Source of the DNA: a virus
Direction: 5' to 3' (one strand)
IMG/VR virus record: IMGVR_UViG_3300046536_000283
Location: 1 to 27,839 of that record
Length of the DNA stretch: 27,839 nt
Positions 1 to 8,900 of the stretch are shown here, piece by piece (the first letter of the stretch is position 1; every line of letters starts with the position of its first letter). Below the pieces are notes generated by a model, which saw nothing but the letters and a program-made list of their open reading frames with translations, made no database searches and was not told the origin of the DNA. The position numbers and the translations under genes are program-made.

Positions 1-117
1 GATGATCTTATCTCTGAATTAGAGGCCGCGATTGTGGATCGATGCGAGCGTTATTATGAGCGTGGGGTAGATGACGGCATCAGTCTAGTGACTGGGCGAA
101 TTGAAAGGGTTATCTGA
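1..117 (+). CDS. C-terminal end of an unknown protein (partial)
   Basis: The first reading frame is open from the window edge to a TGA at 115-117 and gives 38 residues. They are rich in charged and hydrophobic residues with amphipathic-helix spacing (ELEAAIVDRCERYYERG). The start lies outside the window. The next gene begins two bases after the stop and has an AAAGGG ribosome site inside this frame, which fits a compact phage operon. No family is recognised, and the short length means the call rests on open frame and context only. Confidence 0.5.
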   Translation, partial: DDLISELEAAIVDRCERYYERGVDDGISLVTGRIERVI

Positions 118-118
118 G

Positions 119-385
119 GTGTTCATTGATCGCCGTCAGCGGTGCCTGCAGTGTGGGAAGGTGCTGACGAGGCGGAGGCACAGCATAATCAGCGGCAAGT
201 TTTGCAGCATGTCGCATAGCCTGACCTTTCTCCGCGAGCATGGGATCGCTGCGGGTGATTTGGCGCATCGACAGCCGGTCGAGGGTCGGCCGCAGGGGTG
301 CGAGACGGTGGAGGCGTGGTTGCTGGCTGGGGGTCGGGTGTACCGGGAGGATGACCCGGCGCTACGGGCGCGGGGGATTGGGTGA
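119..385 (+). CDS. Small putative zinc-binding protein
   Basis: This frame encodes 88 residues from GTG at 119, nine bases after AAAGGG (104-109); a TTG at 101 is the alternative start. Near the N-terminus it has CLQCGK (C9, C12) and KFCSMSH (C29, H33), a CxxC...CxxxH arrangement typical of small treble-clef or zinc-ribbon domains, set among Arg/Lys residues that could contact nucleic acid. The C-terminal half is acidic and helical with no recognised motif. It overlaps the next gene by four bases (GTGA). Role unknown. Phage genomes often carry such small zinc proteins as regulators or nuclease-related fragments, but nothing here allows a choice. Confidence 0.55.
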   Translation: MFIDRRQRCLQCGKVLTRRRHSIISGKFCSMSHSLTFLREHGIAAGDLAHRQPVEGRPQGCETVEAWLLAGGRVYREDDPALRARGIG

Positions 386-654
386 TGGGCAGAGTACGCA
401 AGCGCGGCGTTGGTGCTGTGATGGGGCGGGATCGTTCCGTGGGGGTTTGGACGGCGCGTGGTCTGGCGTTGGCGCAAAAACATTTTCCCCCCGAGGTGCT
501 GGCAAGCCTGCCGGTGTTTGTGTCTGGCGAGTGCAAGGGTTTGCCAAAAGCGGTTGTTGTTCGCCGTGTTTCGGCTGTAAATGGCCTCGCCAGCATTGGC
601 TTGGCTGATCTCGCGGGACTGCTTTATATGCCGAGCGTGCCATGCTCACGGTAG
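382..654 (+). CDS. Hypothetical small protein
   Basis: This frame encodes 90 residues from GTG at 382, or 89 from the adjacent ATG at 385. The start overlaps the previous stop (GTGA), the junction style seen across the whole operon. The N-terminus is basic (GRVRKRG) and the middle carries a hydrophobic/helical stretch (ARGLALAQKHFPPEVLASL). No family is recognised. The frame fills an otherwise empty 295-base space before the adaptor gene, which is the main support. Overlapping alternative frames here are Arg/Trp-rich and look like shadows. Confidence 0.4.
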   Translation: MMGRVRKRGVGAVMGRDRSVGVWTARGLALAQKHFPPEVLASLPVFVSGECKGLPKAVVVRRVSAVNGLASIGLADLAGLLYMPSVPCSR

Positions 655-679
655 TAACCTGGGTGGCCGAGGGGTCGGC

Positions 680-1399
680 GTGAATTACACGCAGAACATG
701 ACCTATCTCGCTGGTTATGCGGGGGATTCCGGCTATGTGACGGACCCGGATTTTCTGGAGATGTTGCCGATCTGGATCAACTCGGCGGAGCAGCGGATTC
801 TACGTGATCTGGATTTGCTGTCTACGCGGGTTTACGACACGCAGGTTCCGACGATCAACAACAGGTTGCTGACGCTGCCGACTGGGGACGGGTCGTTCAA
901 CCTGATTGTGGCGTGTGGATTGATCGAGACGGTGAACGGGACGCAGTACAAGCGGGCGCCGCTGCTGCCTATGTCGTTTGAGGCGCTGTGCGTGGTGTAC
1001 CCGGATGATCATGGGGTTGGGGCGCCGAGTGTGCCGCGGTATTGGGCGCCGTTCACGGCGGCTCAGATTGCGCTGGGGCCGGCGCCGAATCCGGTGGTGG
1101 GGTTGGAAGTTTGGCTGTACGGGCCGAAAGATCCGGCGAGTTTGAGCGTGACAGTAACTGAGACGTGGCTGTCGGTGAACGTGCCGGACATTTTGCTGGC
1201 GGCGGAGATGATCGACGTGAGCGCCTGGGAGCGGCAGTTTTCGGGGATGGCCGACGATCCGGCGCAGGCGCGGAACTGGACGCAGGAGTATGAGAAGCTG
1301 GTTGCGGCCGAGAACATCCAGGAGCTTCGACGTAAGGTCGAGGCAAGTTCGTGGGGTTCAAGACAGCCGAACCCAATAGCTATGAGCACCACTGCCTAA
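680..1399 (+). CDS. Head-tail adaptor-like protein (adaptor 1)
   Basis: This gene encodes 239 residues from GTG at 680, preceded by a purine-rich CGAGGGG about six bases upstream. The frame is open further left to 581, but that extension is Cys-rich and atypical. The N-terminal pattern DPDFLEMLPIWINSAEQRI followed by RDLDLLSTRV (residues 22-50) matches my recollection of phage adaptor proteins of the SU10/P22 gp4-like group: a helical head-binding part, then a beta-rich domain with a conserved LTLPTGDG turn. Such proteins form the ring under the portal or the next tail ring. It sits just before the gp10-like tail gene, which fits. A second adaptor-like gene lies at 23141. Family recognition is from memory of sequence patterns, without a search. 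Confidence 0.65.
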   Translation: MNYTQNMTYLAGYAGDSGYVTDPDFLEMLPIWINSAEQRILRDLDLLSTRVYDTQVPTINNRLLTLPTGDGSFNLIVACGLIETVNGTQYKRAPLLPMSFEALCVVYPDDHGVGAPSVPRYWAPFTAAQIALGPAPNPVVGLEVWLYGPKDPASLSVTVTETWLSVNVPDILLAAEMIDVSAWERQFSGMADDPAQARNWTQEYEKLVAAENIQELRRKVEASSWGSRQPNPIAMSTTA

Positions 1400-1641
1400 T
1401 GAAAATAGGTCCGAGGGCTGTAATCTGCGACGGAAAGATCGTCGGACATTTGACCGCAGACGAGGCGGAGGCACTGCGTTACCAGCCTCATTTTATTGTC
1501 GAGAAGCCGGCGACATCGCACACCTATTGCGGCGACTGCCTGCAATGTCGCACCTATTGGCAACAGTGCCTCGATGAACTAGGATTCGTCGCCGATGACG
1601 ACGTTGCGACGATCACTCGCGACATCGCGAGGGGTGGTTAG
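1399..1641 (+). CDS. Small Cys-rich protein, unknown function
   Basis: This gene encodes 80 residues starting at the ATG inside TAATG, so start and previous stop overlap by one base. An upstream in-frame ATG at 1351 would overlap the adaptor gene heavily and is less likely. Residues 1-35 look like a compact alpha/beta unit (VICDGKIVGHLTADEAEAL). Then comes YCGDCLQCRTYWQQC (C44, C47, C50, C57), a plausible metal site. It lies between adaptor 1 and the gp10-like tail protein, where virions of this type often have a small accessory gene. No family is recognised. Confidence 0.55.
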   Translation: MKIGPRAVICDGKIVGHLTADEAEALRYQPHFIVEKPATSHTYCGDCLQCRTYWQQCLDELGFVADDDVATITRDIARGG

Positions 1642-1644
1642 CGG

Positions 1645-3093
1645 ATGCCCCTTGTATCCCTCAAGCTGAAAGCGGGTATCAACACGGTACAGTCGCCGAC
1701 GTTGAACGAGCTTGGCTGGTCGGCGGCGAGCAACGTGCGGTTTTTTCAAGGTCTGCCGCAGAAGGATGGGGGGTTTGTAGATAAGATTAAGGACCCGACG
1801 ATAGGGATAATTCGCGCGTTGAAGGCGTGGACATCGACGGTGGCGGGGCCATTGAATTGGTTGGCGGTGGGGGGTACGGATAAGCTGGTGGTGTGGAATA
1901 GCGTGACAGAAAGCGATATTTCGCCGACGCCGTTTCCGGGGATAGCGTCCTCGCTGGTGACGATGGATAATTGGGGCGGAATTATTCTTGTTTGTTATAC
2001 GGGTGGTCCTGTTTATGTGTGGACGCCGCCGACGATTACGGCGGCCACGAATGTAGCGACGGCGCCGCAGGTCAGTTCGTTTATTTTTATTGCCGTCCAA
2101 CAGCAGATGTTGATTTGTTGCGGAGCGCAGCCGCTTGGGGGAGGCCCGACGACATCTGATCCGATGCTGGTGCGGTGGTCGGATGTTGGAGATTATACCA
2201 GTTTCACGCCCACGGTCAGCAATCAGGCGGGGAGTTTTCGGTTATCGATTGGGTCGTTGATTACGGCGGGGTTAGTTGTGCCGGGGATGAACCTGCTGTG
2301 GACCGATTTGGCGCTTTACTCGATGCAGTACATTCAATTTCCGCTGGTATGGGGGTTCCAGCCGGTAGGGTTGAACTGCGGGGCGCTGGGGCCACACTCG
2401 GTCGGTGTGGTTGGTGGTTCGGTGTTCTGGATGAGTCGGAACCAGTTTTTTACGTTGAGCAGTGGTTCGGTACAGATGTTGGAATGTCCGGTTTGGGACA
2501 GTGTGTTTCCGAACCTGGATGTGGATGCGGCGGTGGGTGTGGCCTGCGAGACCGATAGTTTTTACGGCGAGGTGGGGTGGTCGGTGCCGCAGGTGGATGG
2601 ATCGTTTATTTTTGTGCGGTTGCAGATTCAGACGGGGGCGTGGACGGCATCGAGTTATCATCATCATACGGCGTGGCTGGATCAGAATCAGTTTGGGGCG
2701 CCGCTGGGGGGGCACGAGGACGGGACGGTTGACCAGCACGACGTTGGGTACGACGCGGACGGGGTGGCGGCGCCGTGGAGTTTGACTTCGGGGATGGTGA
2801 TGATCTCGGAGGGTGATGAGGCGGTTTTTGTACGGGACCTGATCTGGGATTTGGAGACGCAGGGGACGGCGCCGACAGCGAAGGTGAGTTTGGAGTTTTA
2901 CGATTATCCGAATTCGACGCCGCGGGTTCATGGGCCGTACACGTTGACGGATACGACGACGGTGATTCATCCGAGGGGCCGTGGGCGGGGGGTGAGGTTC
3001 TTGTTTTCTGGGGATACGAGCAATGCCAATTTGGGGACGTTTGTGCGCTTGGGGAATGTTCGCTATCGTGCGCAGCCTGACGGGCGGCGGTGA
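1645..3093 (+). CDS. Tail/DNA-stabilisation protein, P22 gp10-like
   Basis: This gene encodes 482 residues from ATG at 1645, three bases after the previous stop. The N-terminus (LKAGINTVQSPTLNELGW, then SNVRFFQGLPQKDGG) is the hallmark I associate with phage proteins annotated as packaged-DNA stabilisation gp10 or large tail-hub structural proteins of podoviruses. The rest is rich in beta strands with repeated W/G/D turns (LVRWSDVGDY, TDLALYSMQY, GSVFWMSRNQ), consistent with a beta-propeller-like fold. In P22, gp10 forms the tail hub below the gp4 ring and plugs the DNA channel. The gene directly follows an adaptor-like gene, as in P22-type tails. Third codon positions are strongly G-biased. 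Confidence 0.65.
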   Translation: MPLVSLKLKAGINTVQSPTLNELGWSAASNVRFFQGLPQKDGGFVDKIKDPTIGIIRALKAWTSTVAGPLNWLAVGGTDKLVVWNSVTESDISPTPFPGIASSLVTMDNWGGIILVCYTGGPVYVWTPPTITAATNVATAPQVSSFIFIAVQQQMLICCGAQPLGGGPTTSDPMLVRWSDVGDYTSFTPTVSNQAGSFRLSIGSLITAGLVVPGMNLLWTDLALYSMQYIQFPLVWGFQPVGLNCGALGPHSVGVVGGSVFWMSRNQFFTLSSGSVQMLECPVWDSVFPNLDVDAAVGVACETDSFYGEVGWSVPQVDGSFIFVRLQIQTGAWTASSYHHHTAWLDQNQFGAPLGGHEDGTVDQHDVGYDADGVAAPWSLTSGMVMISEGDEAVFVRDLIWDLETQGTAPTAKVSLEFYDYPNSTPRVHGPYTLTDTTTVIHPRGRGRGVRFLFSGDTSNANLGTFVRLGNVRYRAQPDGRR

Positions 3094-3335
3094 TGCTCGA
3101 TCTTCTTGCCAGGTTTGGAGGCGAGCGGGGGTTGGAAGACGCGTTTGCGGTGAACCGCCGCGGGTTGGAGCCGGAGGTAAGGGCGGAGTTTGACGGGGTG
3201 CGCGCCGGCAAGGTCTGGGAACGGGATCACACGGTTCGGCAGTACATGGCGTTGCTGGCTCGGCTGCTGGCCGAACCGTTTGATCCTGAGAAAGAGCACG
3301 CAGAGAAGATGGCGGCGACGTTGAGGAAAGAGTGA
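3093..3335 (+). CDS. Small helical protein, unknown function
   Basis: This gene encodes 80 residues from ATG at 3093, overlapping the previous stop as TGATG; a GTG at 3090 is equally possible. The composition is charged and helical (FGGERGLEDAFAVNR, KVWERDHTVRQYMALLARLL) with no Cys and no membrane segment. It lies between the gp10-like tail gene and a fibre-type gene, and its stop abuts the next GTG. A small helical accessory or chaperone role for tail assembly is possible, but nothing specific is visible. Confidence 0.55.
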   Translation: MLDLLARFGGERGLEDAFAVNRRGLEPEVRAEFDGVRAGKVWERDHTVRQYMALLARLLAEPFDPEKEHAEKMAATLRKE

Positions 3336-3725
3336 GTGGACATCAACGATGTAGCGATTGCGCTGCAAAACCTTGATCAGTTGATCGGGCGGCTCGTCAC
3401 GAACACGGAGGGGTTGCCGGCTTTCGCGCCGGGGGTTTTTACTTATTCTGCCCCTATATCCGGGGCGACGGTGACGATGGCGCAGGGCGATCAGCGGGTT
3501 ATCATTGATCCAGCGGCGGCTATCGCTGCTTTAACGGTAACGCTGCCGTCTTCGCCGCAGGATGGTAATACGGTGGAGATGATGACATCGCAGGCGATAA
3601 CCGCGTTGACGGTCAATGCCCCTGGAGGCGCTTCGGTCAACGGTGGTGCCTTTATGTTGACGGCCAACGGGGGAGCCAGTTGGCTTTATCGTAGCGCCAA
3701 CACGACTTGGTATAGGATGTATTAG
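3336..3725 (+). CDS. Small fibre-type virion protein
   Basis: This gene encodes 129 residues from GTG at 3336, immediately after the previous TGA. Residues 1-25 form a helix (DINDVAIALQNLDQLIGRL). The remainder is a beta module with the pattern LTVTLPSSPQDGNTVEM, ITALTVNAPGGASVNGG and a terminal TTWYRMY. I recall this module as a common C-terminal domain of phage fibres and spikes (the LTVTLP...DG...ITALTV...G...TWYR type). Function is inferred as a trimeric surface appendage or head fibre. It is followed two bases later by another fibre-type gene. Confidence 0.55.
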   Translation: MDINDVAIALQNLDQLIGRLVTNTEGLPAFAPGVFTYSAPISGATVTMAQGDQRVIIDPAAAIAALTVTLPSSPQDGNTVEMMTSQAITALTVNAPGGASVNGGAFMLTANGGASWLYRSANTTWYRMY

Positions 3726-3726
3726 G

Positions 3727-4380
3727 GTGATACGGGCTATGCTTCACCGGTGGGGTGATTTTGCGGCTCGGCTGGGGGCGCTTAGTGCTGTGCTCGTGCT
3801 GGTTGCTGCGACGACGGTTTCTGGGCCGATCACGTTCTCAAACACGTTTTCGGTAGTTGCCGGCACGGTTGATGTGGCGGCGGGCGCGATCACGAATACG
3901 ATGCTGGCGGGTTCGATCGCGGCATCCAAGTTGATCGGGAGCGACATCGCAACGGTCGGGACGGTCGTTACGGGGACTTGGAACGCGACTACGGTAGCCG
4001 TGGCGCATGGGGGCACCGGAGATACCGGCACAGCATGGGGTGCTTACACGCCGACACTCAGTTGCGGTAGCGGCACCCTCACAACATCGTTTGCATCGGG
4101 TGTCTATAAGACGCTTGGAAAGCAGGTTTGGGTGCGGGCGCAAGCAGTCCTTACGACGATTGGTACCTGTGCCCAAGTTGCTATTACGCCGCCAGTTACT
4201 GCTGACGTTAGTGCTCTGAACATTTCTCAGCTTATTGTCTGTCGTGAAACCGCGGTTGGCGGGTTTTTGTGGATGTGGGTTCTTAGCGGCGGCAATGGTG
4301 TTTTGTTGCGGTATGATAATACAAACGGCTTGTCAAATGGTATGACCTTTCAGTGCAATGGTACTTACGAGGCGAGTTAA
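3727..4380 (+). CDS. Tail-fibre-like protein with N-terminal hydrophobic segment
   Basis: This gene encodes 217 residues from GTG at 3727 (alternative ATG at 3739), with AGGA about nine bases upstream. Residues 16-30 (LGALSAVLVLVAATT) are a hydrophobic signal or anchor segment after a basic N-terminus. Then come fibre-stalk motifs (AITNTMLAGSIAASKLIG, VVTGTWNATTVAVAHGGTG, residues 54-98). The C-terminal domain from residue 107 begins YTPTLSC, and its pattern (YTPTLSCxxGTLT...GxY...TTxGxC, then a late YD) recurs at the end of the tailspike at 24760, implying a shared terminal module. Likely a receptor-binding or trimerisation protein. The signal-like start is odd for a cytoplasmically assembled virion protein. 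Confidence 0.6.
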   Translation: MIRAMLHRWGDFAARLGALSAVLVLVAATTVSGPITFSNTFSVVAGTVDVAAGAITNTMLAGSIAASKLIGSDIATVGTVVTGTWNATTVAVAHGGTGDTGTAWGAYTPTLSCGSGTLTTSFASGVYKTLGKQVWVRAQAVLTTIGTCAQVAITPPVTADVSALNISQLIVCRETAVGGFLWMWVLSGGNGVLLRYDNTNGLSNGMTFQCNGTYEAS

Positions 4381-4422
4381 ATGGAGATTTTCGGGCACCT
4401 TAATTCGGTGAGGATCGGCTGA
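4381..4422 (+). CDS. 13-codon leader micro-ORF
   Basis: ATG directly follows the fibre stop codon, eight bases after GAGG (4369-4372). The product is MEIFGHLNSVRIG. Its TGA overlaps the ATG of the next micro-ORF (TGATG), and a GAGGA ribosome site (4410-4414) lies within it. It looks like a translational-coupling leader. There is no evidence beyond spacing and overlaps. Confidence 0.3.
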   Translation: MEIFGHLNSVRIG

Positions 4423-4520
4423 TGCCGCTGCAAGCCGGTTTATGCATCGAATGCCAGTTGTTCTCGTCGCGCGCGAATGGTGTGTCGCAGTTGGCGCATA
4501 TATCCATGCCGCTACAGTAG
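4422..4520 (+). CDS. 32-codon micro-ORF, possible partial duplicate of the next gene start
   Basis: This micro-ORF starts at ATG 4422 with GAGGA seven bases upstream and ends at TAG 4518-4520. It begins MPLQAG, exactly like the following gene (4531), and ends MPLQ. The DNA near 4422 and 4531 is similar (13 of 18 bases by eye). The middle (LCIECQLFSSRANG) has a CxxC pair. It may be a relic of a duplication at the start of the next gene, or a small real protein. Confidence 0.35.
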   Translation: MPLQAGLCIECQLFSSRANGVSQLAHISMPLQ

Positions 4521-4530
4521 GGAGTAATTA

Positions 4531-5475
4531 GTGCCACTACAAGCGGGAATTGCGCCCTCCGTAATAGGCAATAACATTCGCGAGATGATCGTCAGCGGAC
4601 ACCCTCGCGCTCAGGCTATTGCGGCGTCGCTGTCGAATGCCGATCGGCACCCGAGGATGGCATTCGGGGGGATCGCGCCGTGGCAGGCGCCGATGCCGCA
4701 ACAAGGCATGCCGTCCGGTGCCCCTACGGGCGGTGTTGCGCCGGGGGGCGGGGCGATGCTGGGGAGGATCGCACTGCCGCCTGTGCAGCCGGGGATGATG
4801 CCGATGCAGACGCCTGTAGCGCCGCCTCCGGCACTCGGTCCCCCGCAGATGGCGCCGGGGATTGCGCCGTTGCCGCGCCCGATGGGTGAGCAGATGGGGC
4901 AGCCTACGATGGCGCAGCGCGGCCCGGCGATGGCTGACGGCGGCGAGTTGTCGTGGGAGCAAAGCTCTAAACTGGCGGCGCATATCGGCAACGAGCATGG
5001 CACAACCGGGTTTCTGCATTCGGCGGTGCCGGGTCGAACCGATCTGATCCATGCGCAGCCGCCGGTCGGCAGCTTTGTCGTGCCGGCTGACGTGGTTTCG
5101 GGTGTCGGCGCGGGAAATTCGCTGGCGGGTGCCGCGATTTTGCAAAAGGCGTTCACGGTCGGGCCATACGGGACGGCGCTCCCGAAGGCGGGGTCTGGCG
5201 GGGTCGGTATCCCGAAGCCGCCGCCGCGGTTTACCGGTTCGTTTCTGGCACCGGCGGCGAAGCGCGGCGGCCGGCAACGGAAGAATGAGGAGCATGTCGG
5301 CGAGCCGACCCCGATCCTCGCGGCGGGGGGAGAGTTTATCATTCATCCGCAGGCGGTGCGGGAGGTCGGCGGCGGGGACCTGACGCGTGGGCACACGGCC
5401 CTTGATCATTGGGTTGTGACCAAGCGCAAGGAGATCGCGGGGACGATGATGCGGTTGCCGGGGCCGAAGAAATGA
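4531..5475 (+). CDS. Pro/Gly-rich virion-associated protein, unknown function
   Basis: This gene encodes 314 residues from GTG at 4531, with GGAG six bases upstream. Residues 1-45 are helical. Residues 46-135 are a Pro/Gly/Met-rich flexible linker. Residues 135-215 contain GRTDLIHAQPPVGSFVVPADVVSG and GAGNSLAGAAIL, and 260-296 contain PILAAGGEFIIHPQAVREVGGGDL. I recognise these two motifs as a conserved pair in phage structural clusters, without an assigned function. It lies directly upstream of the GNAT and internal virion genes and overlaps the next start (ATGA). A virion or ejection accessory role is inferred. The linker resembles the Pro-rich part of the protein at 15381. Confidence 0.55.
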   Translation: MPLQAGIAPSVIGNNIREMIVSGHPRAQAIAASLSNADRHPRMAFGGIAPWQAPMPQQGMPSGAPTGGVAPGGGAMLGRIALPPVQPGMMPMQTPVAPPPALGPPQMAPGIAPLPRPMGEQMGQPTMAQRGPAMADGGELSWEQSSKLAAHIGNEHGTTGFLHSAVPGRTDLIHAQPPVGSFVVPADVVSGVGAGNSLAGAAILQKAFTVGPYGTALPKAGSGGVGIPKPPPRFTGSFLAPAAKRGGRQRKNEEHVGEPTPILAAGGEFIIHPQAVREVGGGDLTRGHTALDHWVVTKRKEIAGTMMRLPGPKK

Positions 5476-5963
5476 TCAACGGCACGCCGCCACGCTGCCC
5501 GACAACCGTGCGGATCGCGCAGCCGCCGGACGAGCAGCGCGTCTATGACCTGTTTATGATGGCGGCTTCTGAAAACGCGATGGCTCCGGTGTGTGAGGCA
5601 AATGTATGGGAGGCCATTCGGAACGCTACGAACAAGAAAGGTGCCGTGATTGGAGTAATTGATGGAAATAATGGTAACTTGGCCGGCGCGGTTGGGCTTG
5701 TCATGGCGCCGTTCTGGTATAGCAAGGAATGGCATTGCGAGGAATTACTTAATTTTGTTCATCCCGATTACCGTAGGGGCCAAGTGCATCATGCGTCGGA
5801 CTTGATAGAGTTTGCGAAGTGGTGGGCTAACCAGTTGGGAATGAAACTGCTCATGGGAGTGCTGACGCATACGCGCACCGAGGGGAAGGTGAGGCTTTAC
5901 CGCCGGCAGCTTCCCTATGCCGGTGCGCTGTTCCTCTATCAAGGGGATGCCTTGAATGGGTAA
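5472..5963 (+). CDS. GNAT-fold N-acetyltransferase-like protein
   Basis: This gene encodes 163 residues from ATG at 5472, overlapping the previous stop (ATGA); the frame is open upstream to 5409 but that part overlaps the preceding gene. Residues 72-97 are paired strands, and ELLNFVHPDYRRG (91-103) with the following helix SDLIEFAKWWANQLG resembles GNAT motif A, which binds acetyl-CoA. The canonical Q/RxxGxG loop is degenerate here (RRGQVH). The late RLYRRQLPYAGALFLY resembles motif B and the C-terminal strand. As I recall, T7 gp13, an internal-protein-associated factor, belongs to the GNAT clan (DUF2833), and this gene occupies the same position, just before the internal virion genes. It is therefore either an enzyme or a structural derivative of the fold. 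Confidence 0.7.
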   Translation: MINGTPPRCPTTVRIAQPPDEQRVYDLFMMAASENAMAPVCEANVWEAIRNATNKKGAVIGVIDGNNGNLAGAVGLVMAPFWYSKEWHCEELLNFVHPDYRRGQVHHASDLIEFAKWWANQLGMKLLMGVLTHTRTEGKVRLYRRQLPYAGALFLYQGDALNG

Positions 5964-8900
5964 GGGCAGTAGCGGCGGCGGCACGAACACCGTCACGAAC
6001 AATTCGCAGCCGCCCGCAGCGGTGATGGCGGCTTATACGGATGCCTACCAGCGCGCACAGAGCGCAGCGAATCAGCCATACACGCCTTATGGTGGGCAGG
6101 TCGTCGCGGATTGGAACCCCTACCAGGACCTTGCGCTAACTGAAGCGGGAACAAACTCGGGGAACTGGCAACCGTTTGCGAATTCCGCCCAGGATCAGCT
6201 AGCGCAGGCGAACCAACCGCTTTACAACCAGACCGGGCTCTACATGAGTCCGTACATACAAAGTGTCGTCGATGCGACGCAAAACCAGTTCAACAACCAG
6301 AACGCGATTCAGCAGGCAGGGATCGTCGGCAATGCCGTCACGCAGGGCGCGTGGGGCGGTGATCGTTCGGCTGTCGCGCAAGCGCTAACGGCGGGGCAGC
6401 AACAGACCGCGCAGGCTCCGGTCATCGCCGGGCTTTACAATCAGGGCTATCAGCAGGCGATGAGCGCCGCCGAGGCGCAGGCATGGCTACACAGTCAGGC
6501 GGCGGGGCAGTACGGGCAGCTGGGGACGCAGAATTTCGCCGTCGATCAGGCGACGTTGAACCAGCTGATGCAGTTTGGGCAGTTGTCGCAGGCGCAGAAC
6601 CAGGCGCAGCTCAACGTGCCGTACTACCAGTATCAGGCGGGACAGGCGTACCCGTTCCAGACCGCGGGCTTCCTCGCAAATGTCGCGGAGGGGATCGGAT
6701 CGGGGATGGGGGGGTCGTCGAGCACGACCTCGCCGGGACCGAGCACGTTCAGCCAGATTGCTGGTACGGGGATCGGCGCGGCTGGGTTGATCGGGTCTAC
6801 TGGAGGGTTTGGTGCGGGCGGGTGGCTCACCGCCCTGCTTGCAGCAAATCGCGGCGGTCGCATACCACGGCGCGCGCCCGGCGGGTTTATCCCCTACCAA
6901 TCCGACCCGATTATGGGTGGCGTGCCCGATACGTCCGTTTCGATTGTGCCGAGTGCGCAGGGCAGTGGTATCCGCGGTCTTGGACCGCCGAAACCGCCTG
7001 CAGTGCCGAGCACGTCCTCGACCGGGCTTGATCTCAGCCCGAGCGGGATATTGAAACTTGGAAGTCAGAGCGGTGCATTTGGCGCGAATGGCTGGCTGAC
7101 GGGGATGCGGGGAGCTGGCGGGCAATCGCTCAGTGGCCCGACCGATCTTACGAGCGCGGGGAATTACGGCGGCGGTGGCGACTGGTCAACCGGCGGCATC
7201 GTCGGGATGACGGCGCGCCCGTATGTCCTGCCGCAGTACGATGAGGGTGGTGATGTCAACAGTATTGAAGGCAAAGTCGTTGGCGAGCCGATCCCGCTCG
7301 ACTCGTTGGACACGACCGAGCCGGCTGCTACGGCGGTTCGTGCCGGGATCGCACCCACGCTGCAAGGGATTGATCCGTCGCTGAACGGGATCGTTAAGCG
7401 CGAAAGTGCTGGTCGTCCATTCGTCGGGTACACGTCGCCCGAAACGCTGGCGAGAACAGGCCGTTATACCGATCTCAGCAACGCGCCGGTAGACGAAACC
7501 GGAGCACCGATCTGGGATGGCGACATGGGGCCAGCCGGTGTTTCGACTGCGTTTGGTCCGGCGCAGATTACTCGGACGACATGGGCGCCGATCGCCAAAC
7601 AGTTGGGGATTACCGATTGGCGGGCACCTGGTGCCTATGCGGCGGTGGCGAACGCGCTCCATGCGCAGGAAGGCGATGCGCCTTGGGCTGCGTCGGCGCC
7701 CGGCGGCGGCGGGGTCACCGGTCGCCGCACCCAACTGGCGCAAGCCAATACGGGGATTGCGAGCGATGCATCTCCTCCGTTGATGGGAAGCGGGATCGAT
7801 CCGCGCGATTCCGTGACGCCGGCAGCGACGGAAACACCCTCGCGGTGGGATAACTTGACGCGAGCCGGCGTCAATCCGTGGCTTGCTGTGGCGGCGGCAG
7901 GGTTCGGCATGGCGGCAGGACGCTCGCCGTCAGCGCTCCAGAACATCGGCGCCGGGGCGTTGGAGGGGATCAAGTTCCTCGAATCCGAGCGGCAGGCTTT
8001 GCCCGAACAACGTCTGAAGGGGGCGCAGGCGACGGTAGCAGAGGCGCAGGCTCTAGCCTATCCGGCGTTGAACAAATGGTCGAAAGAGGGTGCCGTCAGC
8101 ACGATCAACAATCGGATTGCGGCGGCCGGTAAGGATGCCGGCGCTGGCGGCGAGACGGTGGCTGTTCCAACGCCGGGAGGCGGTGCGATTGCTCCACAGG
8201 TTTTGGCGGGGGCCAACAATCCGGCCCCGATAACTGGGGCCTCGTCTACGGCTACGCCTGGTGCGCAACCAGTCGCGGGACAGCCTGCGGCGACGCAGAC
8301 ATATTCGGGCGTAGCACTGACGCCGGATCAGCAACGGCTAGTGACAACGCTCGATCAGCGTCGAGCGTATCTTGATGCGCAATATGCGCATTACGCAACA
8401 ATGCCTACTGGCGGCTTGCCGAATTTGATCGATTCCCAAACAAAAATGCTAAATTCGATAATGGATCAGCGAACTAAAGTTGATCAAATGGACCCCCGTA
8501 TCGCGGCGGCGGGAGCGGCGATGACGGAGTCGGCGAAGAATCCGGCACTGATCGATCGAGCTGGTGGGGAGCAGAAGGCCAGAACGGCAGAAACTATCGA
8601 GATTGGCGGCCCCAATCATGGCTACGTCATGAAGGGGGGTGTCCCGATCGCGGCGTTGCCGCAGGTTCGCACCGTCACTGATCCGACAACTGGCGCGGAA
8701 CATCAGGAATACTATACGCCGCCACTGCCGCAGCAGATGGGCGGGTCTCCGCAACCTGTGTTGGGGCCTGGGGGACAGCCCGCGCTGTTGAAATTAGGTC
8801 CGGCTACAACAGAGGAACTGAAAGGGCGTGGCGAAGAGGCGAAAGCGGAGCGCGAGAGAATCCTCACGGACGCGCAGGGCGCTCGTAATCAAGACGCCAT

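Noticed and set aside
240-608. Plus-strand frame of 122 codons in the left small-gene region
   Set aside because: The product is Gly/Arg/Trp/Cys-rich and overlaps two frames with better stop/start coupling.
581-679. N-terminal extension of adaptor 1 up to an ATG at 581
   Set aside because: The added residues (ISRDCFICRACHAHG) are unlike adaptor proteins and overlap the previous gene. GTG 680 has a purine-rich site.
5051-5383. Alternative frame of 110 codons inside the Pro/Gly-rich gene at 4531
   Set aside because: It is very Arg/Ser-rich. The conserved motifs VVPADVV and AAGGEFIIHP lie in the main frame.
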